Assembly: GCF_020921035.1 (NCBI RefSeq)
Contig: NC_063160.1
Coordinates: forward strand, 12,985,095-13,049,094
Reading direction: 5' to 3'
Source of the DNA: Rhodamnia argentea
Lineage: Eukaryota > Streptophyta > Magnoliopsida > Myrtales > Myrtaceae
Length of the DNA stretch: 64,000 nt
The translations under genes were made by a program, and so were the position numbers. The notes below the pieces were generated by a model that saw nothing but the letters and a program-made list of their open reading frames with translations, ran no database searches and had not been told where the DNA came from. Positions within the stretch are counted from its first letter, which is position 1, and each line of letters opens with the position of its first letter. This document shows, one piece after another, positions 11,621-23,883 of the stretch.

Positions 11621-12337
11621 TGGGAAAAATTACCAAAAAAGTCCTAAACTTATCGCAATTGTGTCGATTTAATTTTAAACTCCCTTTTTTTTTTATCAAT
11701 TCAATTCTAAATCTTTTGAAATTGTGTCATTTCAATCCATCCGTCGAATTTTGGCCGGCCGCTGGCGACGTGGACGTCGGCCGACAATCGAATATTTTAA
11801 TTTTTTTTTTGAATTTATATATATATTTTATGTTTTTGTCTTCTACTTTTCTTCCCCCCTTCCCTCCCCACCTCCAACGGGTTGCCATAGTTCGACGACC
11901 GGCCGGAGGGACGGCCAAAGAGGTCGATTCACCCCGCCACGGTGACGACGAGGTTGAGCCTCGCCCGGCCGTGGCGAGGCTCGACCTCGCCATCGTTGCC
12001 TTGCTCGGTGACGACGAGGTCGACCCCTCGTGGCGGGGCAAGTCGGCCTCTCCGGCCGCCCCTCCGGTCGGTCGCCGAACTATGGCAACCGGCTTGGGTT
12101 GGGTTGGGGTGGGGTGGGGAGAGGAGGGGAGGGGAAAGAAAAAAAAAAGAAAAAAACATAAAAATTTATCAAAATAAAAAAAAATTTAAATATTAGATCG
12201 CCGGCCAACCAAAATTAGTATGATGGATTGAATTGGCACAATTACAAAAGGTTTAGGACTAAATCGGCAAAAAAAAAATTTCAGGACTAAATTGTCACAA
12301 TTACAATAAATTTAAGGCTTTTTTGGTAATTTTCCCA
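11621..12337. mobile_element. Non-autonomous TIR DNA element with GC-rich core
   Basis: The ends are inverted repeats (tgggaaaaattacc against ggtaattttccca) that continue for more than 120 bp as complementary low-complexity text. The insertion is flanked by a 6-base direct repeat ACTGTT (11615-11620 and 12338-12343). Inside, the GC-rich core is itself largely palindromic (gaggctcgacctcgcc, gacgacgaggtcgacc). That explains the arginine- and proline-rich open frames on both strands, which I do not consider genes. No transposase is present. It is a MITE-like or larger non-autonomous DNA element; superfamily is uncertain because the duplication length is not fully decisive. Similar architecture recurs four more times in this window. 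Confidence 0.72.
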
Positions 12338-12343
12338 ACTGTT

Positions 12344-13211
12344 CACATCAAATCTCACGATTTTTGCTGCACTCTCTAAATAGGGTTCTTTTCATATGTC
12401 CCTCACGGCACCGGCATAACTCGACTCTTAGCTAAAAGCTTTTGGTAATGCAAATGTTCAGTTTGGGTCTAGGCCTAAACCACATTTTGAATACAAAACG
12501 ATCTTGCAAGCCCTTTCGCTCCCAACTTCCTGCAAATCACACAAACAGGGGACCCTTCAATCCTCATATGTGTGTCGATTTGTTCGGGAAATTTAAAGTG
12601 AAGATCTAAGAGTCGGACCATATGCTGGACTTGCAGGCACAACTGATGTCATGGCTCGTCACCGTAATTAAGCACAAAGATGTCGTGACATATATCTAAA
12701 CAGAGTTTACGACATTATGACGCATCGTTGCAATTAAGTAGAAAGCCGGGCGCGAAAAAGTCGTAAACAGTTTTATTTTAGAGTGCGTTCGTTTTTCAGA
12801 AGGCGAATGATTTGTAAAAATATTCATAAAAAAATGATCACTCGAATCACTTATAAAAATGAATGAATAAAATATATTTTTCATCTTTTAAGGAAATTTT
12901 TAAATATAAAATCGACTAATTATTTCGAGAAAAAATAATATTCAAATAATTTGATCTTTTAAAATAAACGGAGCTATATATTATATATATTCGATAAAAC
13001 GGAGCCTTAATATTGAAAAAAAGGGAAATTGTACAAATTTTTTTGGGTCCCAGGGAAATTGTACAATACACAGGTGTGTTTTAGAAGTTTCCGCAAGGCA
13101 CACGTGCGAGTGAACTGTACTCAAGCGTGTGCCCCTTCGAGGGTATTTTCGGAATAAAATGTTTGGAAGCCGGGCCCCGGGGGTGTTTCCTAATCCGGAT
13201 CCCTAATCCCA
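12344..13211. other. Upstream intergenic of the TSSC4-like gene
   Basis: No gene seen. The part from 12900 to 13010 is very AT-rich; the GC content rises toward 13100-13210, as expected for a promoter-proximal region. Confidence 0.5.
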
Positions 13212-13219
13212 TTTATAAA
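13212..13219 (+). promoter_or_regulatory. TATA box of the TSSC4-like gene
   Basis: tttataaa lies 68 bases before the start codon and about 25 bases before a CT-repeat leader (13236-13258), a typical plant core-promoter layout. Confidence 0.6.
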
Positions 13220-13286
13220 GCAACCCCACCCTTCACCTTTCTCTCTCTCTCTCTCTCATCCAGCGGAATCCTACGCCAGAACCGCC

Positions 13287-15565
13287 ATGGAAGACAGCTT
13301 CAAGGTTCGGGTGGACCGCCTGTTCGGCTCCCTGTCCTCTTCCTCCGCAACGGCGCCGCAGTCTTCTGCCTCGCCCTTTAGCTCTCTCTGGTGCCTCACC
13401 GACGACGAAGTCGAGAGGAAGGAGTGGAACCGGGACAAAGGCAGCCCGGAACCGGAATTCGACCTCGGGCCGAGAGGCGGCGGGCTCGAGCTGGGGAGAA
13501 AACGGCGGGATTTCCGGGAGGAGCTCGAGAGGGATCTCGAGGACCTCGACGACGACTTGGCGGAGCAGGAGGAGGAGGAGGAGGAGGAGGAGGAGCCGCG
13601 GTCACGCGGTTCGTCGAGCCAATCTGATAAGCCGGACGATTATAACGACGAGGAGTGGGAGATTAAGTCCTCTATCGGGCGGGATTGCACTTTGGACTTT
13701 GAGGTATGATGGATTCTTACGGAGATTTTATTCGGGAAAAACTTTAAGTTGCCGGTGTGATTGGTAAATCATCTGTTTATAAGGAATTGGTTGCATCGTA
13801 GGAATAAGCGGAACGATTTGAGATGCTTATGACTGAGTTTTTGTTGGTCGGCTTTTGTTCGTGAAAATGTTTGAATCCGTGTTGTGATGGAGTGAGCGAA
13901 GCACTGGAGCTGACAAAGACTAGGTTTTGTTGTAATGCTCTATTTGCCTGATTTGGAATATAGTATTGAAGATACTCTATTTGATGATTCGAATCAGTGG
14001 CAGTGGTGAAGATCACTGTCGTCATTCCTTGCATGTACGTTGCACCTGTAAGCTATATAAAATCTTCTGTTGGCCGGTGCTTTTCTTCTTAGTCATAGGT
14101 GCGGAGCATTTTCATCAGATGTGTTGTCATCGTGCACTCGTCTGTCCAAAGACATGGTTTGAGCCCGAAATTATTTGCCGACACGTTGCATTTCATTGCA
14201 ATAAGAATTTTGTAGAGCACAGTAAGGTAATTCAGGTGAGATAAACTGTTTCTTTTCTTCCCCCCCCTCATGCATTTAAATTTGCCTGCAGTTGTTGAAG
14301 GAAACTTAGAGGCTGAAACTGAATTATTCTTGAAGTTTGCTAAACAGTGCATTACGTCTGCAGGTTGAAGTTGCGATGACTGTGTTAAAGAAATTTTTGA
14401 AAAACATTTTATATGTGCTTATCATTTTACATTAATACAGTTTGAAAATGCCATTCTATGAATTGTTCTAGCATTTTGCGAGAATTTTGCGATTTCTGCA
14501 ATTATGGGCCGATTAAAACCTGTCAGGTTTTTTTTTTTTCCCTTTCCACATCTGTTGGGTATCCTTGTAATGTTGTGTTTATACTTTGTTGATTTTTGGG
14601 CGACCCCTTTTCTATGTTAAAGAATTCAAAATTGTTTCTTCGGTATGCAGGAAGAGGAGGATCGGTATGATAAATTAGCTGTTGGGAGAGAGAAGGCTGG
14701 AGACCGCTTGTATATGAAGGATGTAACGAACTATGGCATATGTATCGATCATGATAATGAGCTTCCAACTTCATTCAGCGATGCTGCTAGGGATCCACGT
14801 GCCGACCACATGGCTGCAAAAATTAGATTAAAGGAAGATGCAGAAGCAGCTGAAAAGATAGATTCTCTGCATGTCTCTGAGGAAAATGCACATTTAGTGG
14901 CTAATTCCCAAGTTCACACAGCTGAAGTTGATGTCAATCTGAAATCTATTTTGAAGAGGAAGGATGGTCAAAGTGATTCAAAGACACAAAAGCGTGTTCG
15001 GTTTGATCCTGAATCGATTGAGGAAGCATCTGCTGAAGCTGAACCTGTGACAATGGATCCTTCTAGAACAGAATCATCCGTCAGCGAAGATGCAGAAATC
15101 GCTCCTTCTCAAGATTTTTCTTCTGCTGTTCCGGATTATGTGCGAAACCCTTCCAGATATACACATTATACATTTGATTCCTCGACTGACATGGACGAAA
15201 AATCTAATCGGCAAGCCTATATGGACTTTATGAACATGTTGAGGAAGTCAAAATCCACGGAAATATGTCTGGATGATTCTCCTGTTGATATTCCTAAATC
15301 AGTCACTTTCATCCCGAGGAAAAGAGGTAGCATGGCCACAATGTTAGACAATGGTGAGGAGCTGAAGCAAGATAATGAAGATGCAAGTAAAGAGGCAATA
15401 CGTAGAAGAGTAACCCCTGTTATTGCTGCTGTGGATGCCGAAGATAGTGAATTGTGTGCAATGGAGGAAGATGAAGTGGAAGAAGCAGTTGACAAAAAGC
15501 AGTCTTTGGTCCGATCAGGTCGGCAGTACCGGACAAAGGCTAGGACAGAGGATGATTTATCTTGA
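13287..15565 (+). CDS. TSSC4-like protein (probable U5 snRNP-associated factor)
   Basis: Two coding exons, 13287-13703 and 14651-15565, join in phase 0 to give 443 aa; the intron is GT-AG. The start sits in accgccATGG after a CT-rich leader. The N terminus reads FKVRVDRLFGSL, followed by an acidic stretch with a run of glutamates (near residues 98-106). The second exon carries LKSILKRK and KRVRFDP, then VPDYVRNPSRYTHYTF, SNRQAYMDFMNML and SVTFIPRKR. These last blocks match the pattern of the TSSC4 family (VPD..x.P..xTxY, SN..A...F, VxFxPxKR). Human TSSC4 is a chaperone in U5 snRNP assembly; the same nuclear role here is inference. The acidic, low-complexity body suggests a largely disordered protein. 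Confidence 0.75.
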
Positions 15566-17522
15566 GATTTAGTTGTTCATTATTCCTCTGACATTTTAGC
15601 TTGGCTTTTACTAGTTTCCTTTGGTTTTCTTGAGCTACTTCTGTTGCATTCTATAATATGTATGAGTTTCTTGTCCTATATGTAACTTTAGCGATCTTAA
15701 GATGCACACAATTATGAACACAATATGGCTGATGTCTTCTTTTTGTTCTTCACACTTTTCCGAAAAGCTAAGTCCGCTTAAAAGAGGCCAACCCACAGAG
15801 TGTGTACACCTGGGCACATATGTGATGGAGAGATAATTAGATGTTTGTGTGATATGCTGTTGGCTATGGTTGCTCCACTCGCTCCCAAAATACTCTCGTC
15901 AGGGGGCATTTGGATTTTAGTAGGACAGACGCCAAACTGGATACAAATTCTGAGATTGAATGTTTCTCAGGCTTCAGTGAGGCTCTTTCCTGCAATGCTT
16001 TTGTCATTCTTTTATGCCAAAAAACAAATTGGCAGGGCAGGTAAGGGTGTTCTTGTTTGATTATTTTTTGCCTTCATGTGTCTTTTCATACCTCGATTGC
16101 AGTTGAGTTCTGAATGCAAATTTTTGTCTTGTCAGGTTTTTGTCTCATGATGGTATCTCGTAGTGAGGTATTTCCTGGTAAAGGCATGGTATATTACATA
16201 TAAGTCTATGACAGAAGGAGGAAGCTACGTCTGAAGTTGCAAACAACGTTAGAAAGCTATGATTAGCATGCACTTGAGGTATCTATCAGATTATCATTAA
16301 TACTTAGAGGCTTTAGTCCTTGTTATAGACTCCTTTGCGGCTTGATCATGCTATCACAAGTCCCAAAAATCGGTGCAGTGCAATTTTATTTTACCTAGGC
16401 CTTTGCCGTATATAAACCTGTCTTAAGTTGTAGTTCAGATATCGAACCTTTCATTAGTGAAATGGACACATGTAGCTAGAGGCTTATACTTTGCAATTGG
16501 AAATTTGTGCAAACAATTTCTACGCTTGTATCCACTAAGTGGTGATACCGTATGATGGAAATAAGCTTCTCAATCATGGCATGAAGAGTTCAACTCTTTG
16601 AACGCAAACCATTCCTATTCTCACACCATATGCAGGAATCTGTATGATTTAGCATCTGTACAATTGGCTTGGGCTTACACGGTTGCCTGTGTTCCGTAGT
16701 TGTGACTTGTGACATCCAAAATACTATCAGCAGTGATGGTTTCAAAGCGTAATTGGGTGGCTTCAAGCATACCAGTCATCAGACTGTTGACATATGAAGC
16801 AACAAATGCGTAATGGTGGCGGTTTATTTATTTATTTATTTATTTTTTCTCGTGTGGCTTGGATTGTTCAAGTTGCGATTTATGGTAACCTTTTAGATCG
16901 AGGCTGATAAGTTGTGGTAATTCAATCTAAGAAGTAGCTGTTGATTTCATCTGGTATCCTTCTTGAATCTGTTGTCAGGAAAACACCAATTCCAAGCACT
17001 GCACGATTAATATTCCTTCACCTCTATCTGCTATGTTGTGGACTTTCTTCTTTCTTCCTCCCTCTAGGTTGTGGATGCGTTTACTAGTGAAAATTTTGGC
17101 GTATCGGAAATGAATTAGACCAACAAAAAGATATAATTTAGAAATTGTTCTGTGGTGATTAGAATCAGGTAGTGTCATGCACTGGGAAAGCCCTTTTTAT
17201 GAGATCGTCTCACATTTAACACCCTCATTACACGGTGTAAAGTAGTTAATCTGCCATGGTCAACTAATTAAGTCCGAGCCTTGGTGCTCTGTTATGTAGT
17301 GGTATCGTGTCTCACATGCTCCAAATATAAGCACACATCGGCATGAAATGCCACTTCGAAGTCGAATTTCGATCAGACTTATGTTGAGAGGAGGGGAAAA
17401 AGGTTGATGCTATGATTTATTCTGCATTCTTGTGTTCTTGGTTTTGCTTAGGAACAGCTGACTCCTGGAAAGGACAGAAGAGTGTATTCCCTGATATTCT
17501 ACCAACTGGGGCTGCCAGGACA

Positions 17523-17526
<4 letters not shown>
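15566..17526. other. 3' flank of the TSSC4-like gene and intergenic
   Basis: The first several hundred bases are T-rich and probably hold the 3' UTR. Beyond that only short open frames without domains are present, plus a small tttatttattta run near 16830. No RNA gene or transposon ends recognised. Confidence 0.45.

Positions 17527-17562
<36 letters not shown>
17527..17562. repeat. (CT)18 microsatellite
   Basis: Perfect CT dinucleotide run in intergenic DNA. It explains the Arg-Glu repeat in the open frame on the minus strand. Confidence 0.95.
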
Positions 17563-17564
<2 letters not shown>

Positions 17565-19810
17565 ACACCCACATAATATGTATGCATGTATATAGATGTC
17601 TACATATATATTTACATAAACTAATCGCGAGTACAGTCATAAGCTTTTCCTGCCTGGCGATGTAAATCCTGGACATCTTTGTTATGTTGTGTCCTGTCAA
17701 TATTTCTGCAAGCACGTTAGTGAGTCCCAATCTAGTTTGTGGTGTGGGTGTTCATGCACAATACTATCGAAAGTACAAATCTTGAGATGGTTTCGCCGAT
17801 CATTCATGTTACAAGAGATTCTGCATAAAGCTGAAAATTTTGCTAGTGTCATGCACCAGTTTTCGGGTGACTGCTCGCTATACTGCATCATGCTTGTAAA
17901 TGAAGGTATGACTGCAGTAGGCGTTTGGGTGCTGCCAGGGTTGCGGTGGCGAAGACCCGGGATTGGGTGACGTGATAACGTAAAAAGGAAGGGACAGAAA
18001 CCATCTTCAGCAGGTCATGGAGGAGCTGAAGCTCATGCCTGCTATCTTACCACTCTTTCAAAACTTAGGGCAGACAGAAGTCCTCTTGGGTCAACTCTCA
18101 AAGATGCCTTTTACGCCGGGAACCATTCCCTTCTCGCCAAAGCGTGAGCTCTCTGTCCGACCGCTCTTACCTGTTGACTGCCCCCAGGCCCGATGACCTC
18201 CAATGGCCACCGTACCTTAAACTCAATCGATTCGTGCTTCAGTCGGTATGCTTCAATGCATTTCAAATCAAATGAAGCGATCGATCTACTCGTGCTCCTG
18301 AGTGAGAAAGTGCCTCGGCTTACGCTGAGAGGCTCCATCCCGTCATCTGAATTCACTCGTTGAAGATCTCCGGGACAAGTCTCTGTAACCTAGAAAAACA
18401 TGAGAAACTCACATCCGGCTAAGTAGCATACAACTGCGGCTGAGGGAGATTGGTTAGACTCCCGAGATCCGATCCTTTCACGTAAGATTGAATGGGCCAT
18501 TGAACTAGACGCGGGCCTCACTTTGACCATCCTAATAAGTTACGGGCCATCTTCCTTTATACCCATCGGATCAGACCCAAAAATTGCTCCGAGCAATGTT
18601 ACATGTTAAAGAGCATGGAGATTCGAGTCTCTTCAAGGCATAATATTGAGAATACTCATTGAATTGGAATAAGTTTGGCAGCGGATCACGAAATCTTCAA
18701 GAAGAAAAAGAATTGCAAGTCGAGATGCCTTTTTTTTGTAATTCTTTTATTTGAAAATTTTATTATTCTTATTGGATCTGTTTATTTTCATTTTTTAGAT
18801 TCAGAATTTCAGAATCAATTCGAATTTTATTGTTAATTCGATGTTTTGATTGCGTCGTGCAATTGAATTTTTTTTTTTATTTATTACGACTGTTACTTTG
18901 GTGTATCCCCCCTCCTCCTTTTCTTCTGCAATTGACCGATAGCTCAACTTTACAGGTACATCAAGCAGTGGGGAGTACATGCATTTTCCAAAATTACCCT
19001 TGTCAAAGACGTCATGTCGATCATAATTCCCAGGTTTTTGGATTTTTCCATCAGCATGGGCAAGGTGCATAATCCTCGTTCTTTATCGTAAGAAGACAAA
19101 AGATTTTGCTTGAGCGCAAGGGCATTGTCGCTTTTGAAGCAAACGTTGCCTTAGTATCTGCTAGAAGGAAATCTTGAATTTTGGATGATGATCGACCCAC
19201 ATTTTGTTTTTTCCGTTTTCCGGTGAAACAAGTTTGTCATCTCATTTTGGAGTCACTATCTCTAAGAAATCTCGAAATTCGAGATAACGTGAACCTATCA
19301 TAGTAACTAAAATGTGAATGCGAAGGTACTTCGCTCGATCGGAAATTCCAGAGCTACAATGACATACCTTTACAACCTCTTTTTCTTCGTGACTCTTTTA
19401 TGTATAATTGCGATGGACGATTGTAACGTAACGACGTAAAGTGATTTTGTCACATTTTTATGACATTTTTATAGTTGATTACAGCCACCCGTCATTGGTT
19501 GCGCTTATCGAGTGTTCAATGGACTCTTTGTTATCAACCTCTCGTTATTGACCTCCATAGGGACGAGTCCGACGATTTACCGGACACCATCCATGGCCCC
19601 GTAATCTGTGGCTCTCAACTCGATAGAATACGTAGTACTAGACCCATGAATGGCATGGCATTTGTATTTATTTGATGTTTTGGCTATAAAAAAAAAAGAT
19701 GTCGATCTCGCGAGGTTGGCTGCTCTGTGATGAACCGACTTCGTGTGTGGGTTATGTGCGTGACGCGTGTTCGACTCTTCACATCGTCTAGTATGAATAT
19801 TTTCGAGGAT
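17563..19810. other. Intergenic, no gene recognised
   Basis: A 81-codon frame at 18111-18356 (minus) and short frames near 18800-19070 have no recognisable domain. I see no complete repeat boundaries. Confidence 0.4.
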
Positions 19811-20472
19811 AATTATCTAAAAAATCATAAATTTATTGTACAGTGACCAATTCAGTCATAAATCTTTTAATTATTTCAATTTAATATTAAACCTTTTGAG
19901 GATTTGTCAATTTAATCCTTTCGACAAAATTTTGCCCGAAATTGCTGACTTGGACGCCTACCGTATTAGGTGGCATGACCAATGTTGGCGTGAATAGCAA
20001 TTTTCTTTGTAAAGTGTTTTGAACTTTTTTTATGTATAATTTTTGTAATTTTCCCTTTTTTTCTTTCCTTTCCTTTCTTCTCTTTTTTTTTACCCTTCAT
20101 TTCGTTTTTTCACTATGGCCGGCAGCGTGAGGGTGACCCTTGCCTATTGCTTGCAAGCACAGCCTTGTGGCTGGCCACACAGGAAAAAGGAAAAGAAAGT
20201 AAAAAAAAAAGAAGGCAAAAAGAACAAGTTCAAAAATTTTAAAAATCATAAAGAAAATGTTCACGCCAGAGCCAATCGCTCCCCAAAGGACGGTTCGTAT
20301 TCATGCCAACGATATTACTGTCAAAATTGGCCAAAATATCTACATCGACAAGCCGTAAAAATATTTAGAACTAAATTGACAAATTGTCAAAATGTTTATA
20401 ACTTAATTGAGCAAATTGAAAAGTTTAGTACAGAAATTGGCTACTGCACAATAAGTTCAAGACTTTTCGATT
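19811..20472. mobile_element. Non-autonomous TIR element, second copy type
   Basis: Both ends carry diverged inverted text. The left end reads cataaatttattgtacagtgaccaa and the reverse of the right end reads cttgaacttattgtgcagtagccaa; each is followed by ttgtcaatttaattc-like text and then a GC-richer block (ttggacgcc / gttggcatgaat). The core contains a poly-A/G tract and an open frame at 20115-20501 that runs through it, which I regard as spurious. Same architecture as the element at 11621 but a different sequence subfamily. Exact ends are uncertain. Confidence 0.55.
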
Positions 20473-21147
20473 TCTTTTTTCCTAATATCTTCGTAATGTA
20501 GGTGATCTGGCCGAAGGAGGTCGGACCTTACCTAACCCGGGGCGAGGTTAATGGGGGTACTCCTTGGATCTAGGATTCACCTGCTTTCTTATTAGCAAGT
20601 TCTGAAAAGAAGAAGAAGAAGAAGTCGTCGTTGGAGGGCTGAATTAGAAATTTGCATGACGAATTAGGGTTTGACAAAAGACGGTTTGACCAAGCGGGGG
20701 TTGTAGTTCAAATCGCATCCACGAGGGAATTGCAGAAAATGAAGCAACCCCTCGTTCGAAGTCAATCACAAAACCAAATCTACGCTCACCATATAGAAAG
20801 GGCCATGACCTAATAATATCGTAATTAAAAATTTATTAGCAAAGCGCGTACTTCTTGCCAGGCTTGCTGAGCTTCTTCACGTGACAGGTTGAGAGATTCA
20901 AATCTTATAACTCAAGTATGTCAGAAAGGTCGTAACCAACAGCCATCATTTATCGACTTATTGGCAAGGCGAAAGCTTCAAGCCTGAGCCCGAGTTTGCC
21001 GAGCATCTCGGAGGGGCTTGGCAATCCGATTTTTTTTTTTTTTTTTTTTTTGTGGGGTAACTTGATGCCCAACTTGATTAAAGGTAAAGGGCAGAAAAGA
21101 AAGGAAGGAAGGAAGGAAATAGGACAACTGGACAAGAGATGGGACGC
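20473..21147. other. Intergenic with old repeat debris
   Basis: Contains a (gaa)n tract near 20608, two ttcaaat-type B-box-like motifs (near 20708 and 20898) without clean SINE ends, and a poly-T tract near 21030-21051. No gene. Confidence 0.4.
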
Positions 21148-21222
21148 TCCAACTATCCGGAATTATTCCATTTTCAGTAGGCCGGACGGTCCAACTATCC
21201 GGAATTATTCCATTTTCAGTAG
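21148..21222. repeat. 42-bp tandem duplication
   Basis: A 33-base identical block (starting tccaactatccggaatt) occurs at 21148-21180 and again at 21190-21222, a period of 42 bases. Perfect identity suggests a recent local duplication. Confidence 0.85.
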
Positions 21223-21419
21223 CCCACCTAATATGACTTTGACCACTAATTTCAAGTCATTTTTGTAGGTGCTGCTTATGGAAATGCTCCTTCTTCACCG
21301 AAGAATTGGGTGAGAATTGGATGATTATTCATGGCGACTATCTTTAGATGTTCTCATGGGTTGGACGTTCTGCACCGTCGCAAAATGTCCGGTTCGAAAT
21401 CCATAAACTATGGCAGATT

Positions 21420-21810
21420 TCGAGAAAATTATCAAAAAGCTCCAAACCTATTGCAATTGTACAAATTCGATCTTAAATTTTTTTGTATTTGTGTCAATTC
21501 AGTCCGCTCAGATAACATTGGTCAGCCGATGCTAATGTGGTAATCGCGGTCTTGACGTGATAATATTTAATAATATTCAATTTATTTTTAAAAAATTATT
21601 TATAATTTATTTGTTGTTCCTTTTTTTTTCTTTTCTTACTAGCTAGAGGAGAAAGAAAAGGAAAAAATAATTTAAAAAATACTAAGATATTGTCAAAAAG
21701 TGTCCAAGTCGGCGTCGTCCGGCCAAAGTTGGTCGAATGGACTGAATTGACACAAATACAAAAGGTATAGGCATGAATTGACTCAATTATAATAGATTTA
21801 GGGGTTAGTA
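21420..21810. mobile_element. Non-autonomous TIR element, short copy
   Basis: The left end (tcaaaaagctccaaacctattgcaattg) and the reverse of the right end (ctaaatctattataattgagtcaattc) are the same low-complexity TIR type as at 11621. Further in, tgtgtcaattcagtcc on the left is mirrored by ggactgaattgacaca on the right. The centre is AT-rich and lacks a gene. No clean target duplication seen. Confidence 0.55.
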
Positions 21811-22045
21811 CCACGAAAAATCTTAAATTGATACACCTATATCAAATTTACCCTAAACTATTTTTTTTTATCGTAATCTCAAACCGGTACACCTGTGACA
21901 AATTTACCTAAAACTATTTTTTCGATGACCAAAAATCTTAAACCGATACATTTGTGACAAAATTACCCAAAACTGGTGCACACGTGATAAATTTATCACA
22001 AATCGATACATCTGTGACAAATTTGCCACAAGTCACCCTTTTTGG
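21811..22045. repeat. Diverged tandem repeats of about 35-70 bp
   Basis: Variants of aaatcttaaaccgatacayytgtgacaaatttaccc recur at least four times in a row. This array directly follows the TIR element ending near 21810 and probably is a TIR with internal subrepeats from a related element. Confidence 0.6.
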
Positions 22046-23626
22046 AAAATAATGCTACGACCCCTTTGAAGACTTTAGTGAAAAAATCTTTTTACTAGAC
22101 TAGATTAATTTGGAACTCGGCACTCGGCAGGACTTAATATACAATAAATATTCCAATTCAAGTGAAAAACAATATTTTCCTTCTTCTTCTTTTTTTTTTT
22201 TGTCATTTTCTCATTAGTGGATTTGACCAAGCCCTTTGCACGATGTTTGTTTTCTAGAAATGTTATGGAAGTTAATCAATAAAAGGAAATGAGAAACTAG
22301 AGTTGCGCACAGCAACGCTTCTTTTCTAGAAATCAATTTTTGCTTCTAAGCAGAAATTGATTTTTTTACCTCCAGAGAGAAGCAATTTTTTTTACTTTTT
22401 CGAGCGGCTCCAAAACTATTTTTAGATTAAAAAAAAGCTTCAGAAGTAGAAAAATGAAGTTGCGTAATCAAAATGGATTTCTGCTCCAGAAGCTGCATTA
22501 TCGATCGGATTTTTGCTCCGTAAATACTTTTAACATAGAAATTTTACTCCAAAAGTGTTGTTACGCAATTCTTAGTATGTACTTCTGCTCGAAAATCAAA
22601 ATCGCCCCTCTACTTTTTATCGTTTCAAAAGCGTCGCTCTACCTTCTTAAAGGAATTTCCACTTATGTCCTTCTGTCGTACTTTTTCTCATATTTTTCAA
22701 AATTTTTTTCCAATACGGCACTAGTAGAAGAAACGATGTCTTTTCGTGTCAACGACGCCGTCTCCAACTTAACTAATTAATGCCGTCGCAATTTCCTATC
22801 GAGAAGAAGGAATTCTTTCAATTCGAGAGTTCCATCGAGAATTAACTCGACAGACGGTTCCCATACGTAAAGAATTTTCTACACCTTACTCAATTCGAAT
22901 AGAACTTTCCCGCACCTGCCCATCTTTATCATAGCTTGCAATAATTCAGAGACGAGTGAAGCGTTGGCACTTTCATTAAATTAGAGAGGGACACCTTAGG
23001 GGGAAAAAAAAATTACAGTAGCTAGCCTGCTATTGATAATGTAACCTTTAGCCAACGATGGCATAAAAGATTGTCGTTGCTGGGGCCAAATATTATAAGT
23101 CTACGTCATTGACTTCAATCAAATAAGATATATGGGATTGCCATGGTTGCCCCCACGAGGTAATTGCCAAATATTTTTTCTAAGGCTTTTTCCCCGGATT
23201 GTTTCCGAACGCACTCTAAGTAGGGCGGAGTTCGTTTGGGGTCGTGCGACTCGGGCGACATAGGTCGGCGCCAGGTTGGCTTGCCGCCAGTTAGATCCGG
23301 CGTCACCGGCTCCTCGCAGGTGAGGTCGAGTGAGTTGGGGACATTTCGGAAAATATGAAAATTGAGCGAGGGCAAAGTTGAAAGGAAAAAAAAAATTGGT
23401 ATTCCCATCCCGAATGCTTGAAGGTTGAAAGCACTTCTAGACATGCCCTTGGGACAAAAATGTAAGGGCTTTTGAAAATGCAATTGTATCTTCTTAAAAC
23501 TCACCAAAATATTCGTTGAAAGGCATTTGTATTTGTCCAAGGGTCTTTAGAACCCAAAGCCCTTTGGCAAACCAGCTTCTAAGCATACCCTCAATTTAAG
23601 TGGACACGAATGTTTTACATGCATTT
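22046..23626. other. Intergenic, old repeat debris
   Basis: 22290-22600 carries repeated and partly inverted text (agttgcgcacagcaacgc, gaagttgcgtaatc, gctccagaagctg) that resembles a decayed fold-back MITE. 23150-23580 is another low-copy, GC-richer stretch with a 141-codon minus-strand frame (23115-23540) that lacks domains. No gene recognised. Confidence 0.35.
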
Positions 23627-23839
23627 TGTTGGGCTATGGTTCATATTCCCCGTCAACAATAAAATACGGGACCACGGTGAGCAGGCGGGGGTTCGGGGGG
23701 CAATGCCTTTGGGTCACCGGATGACTTTTATAGTTTGAGTTTGTATTTAATTAGAAATGTGGGATCGGGTCCATCAATAGCTATTGACTGGTCTAGGGCT
23801 TTCTCGCCCTCTATGATTTTCCTGTGTTGTGTGTGTGTG

Positions 23840-23883
<44 letters not shown>

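Noticed and set aside
11620-12196. Arg/Pro/Gly-rich open frames on both strands (up to 185 codons)
   Set aside because: They lie in the palindromic GC-rich core of a TIR element and have no domain; both strands are open because of composition.
13391-13627. Open frames in other phases over the first TSSC4-like exon
   Set aside because: They are shadows of the real GC-rich, polyglutamate-coding exon.
23115-23540. 141-codon minus-strand frame
   Set aside because: No domain, no splice context and a repeat-like setting; I do not support it as a gene.
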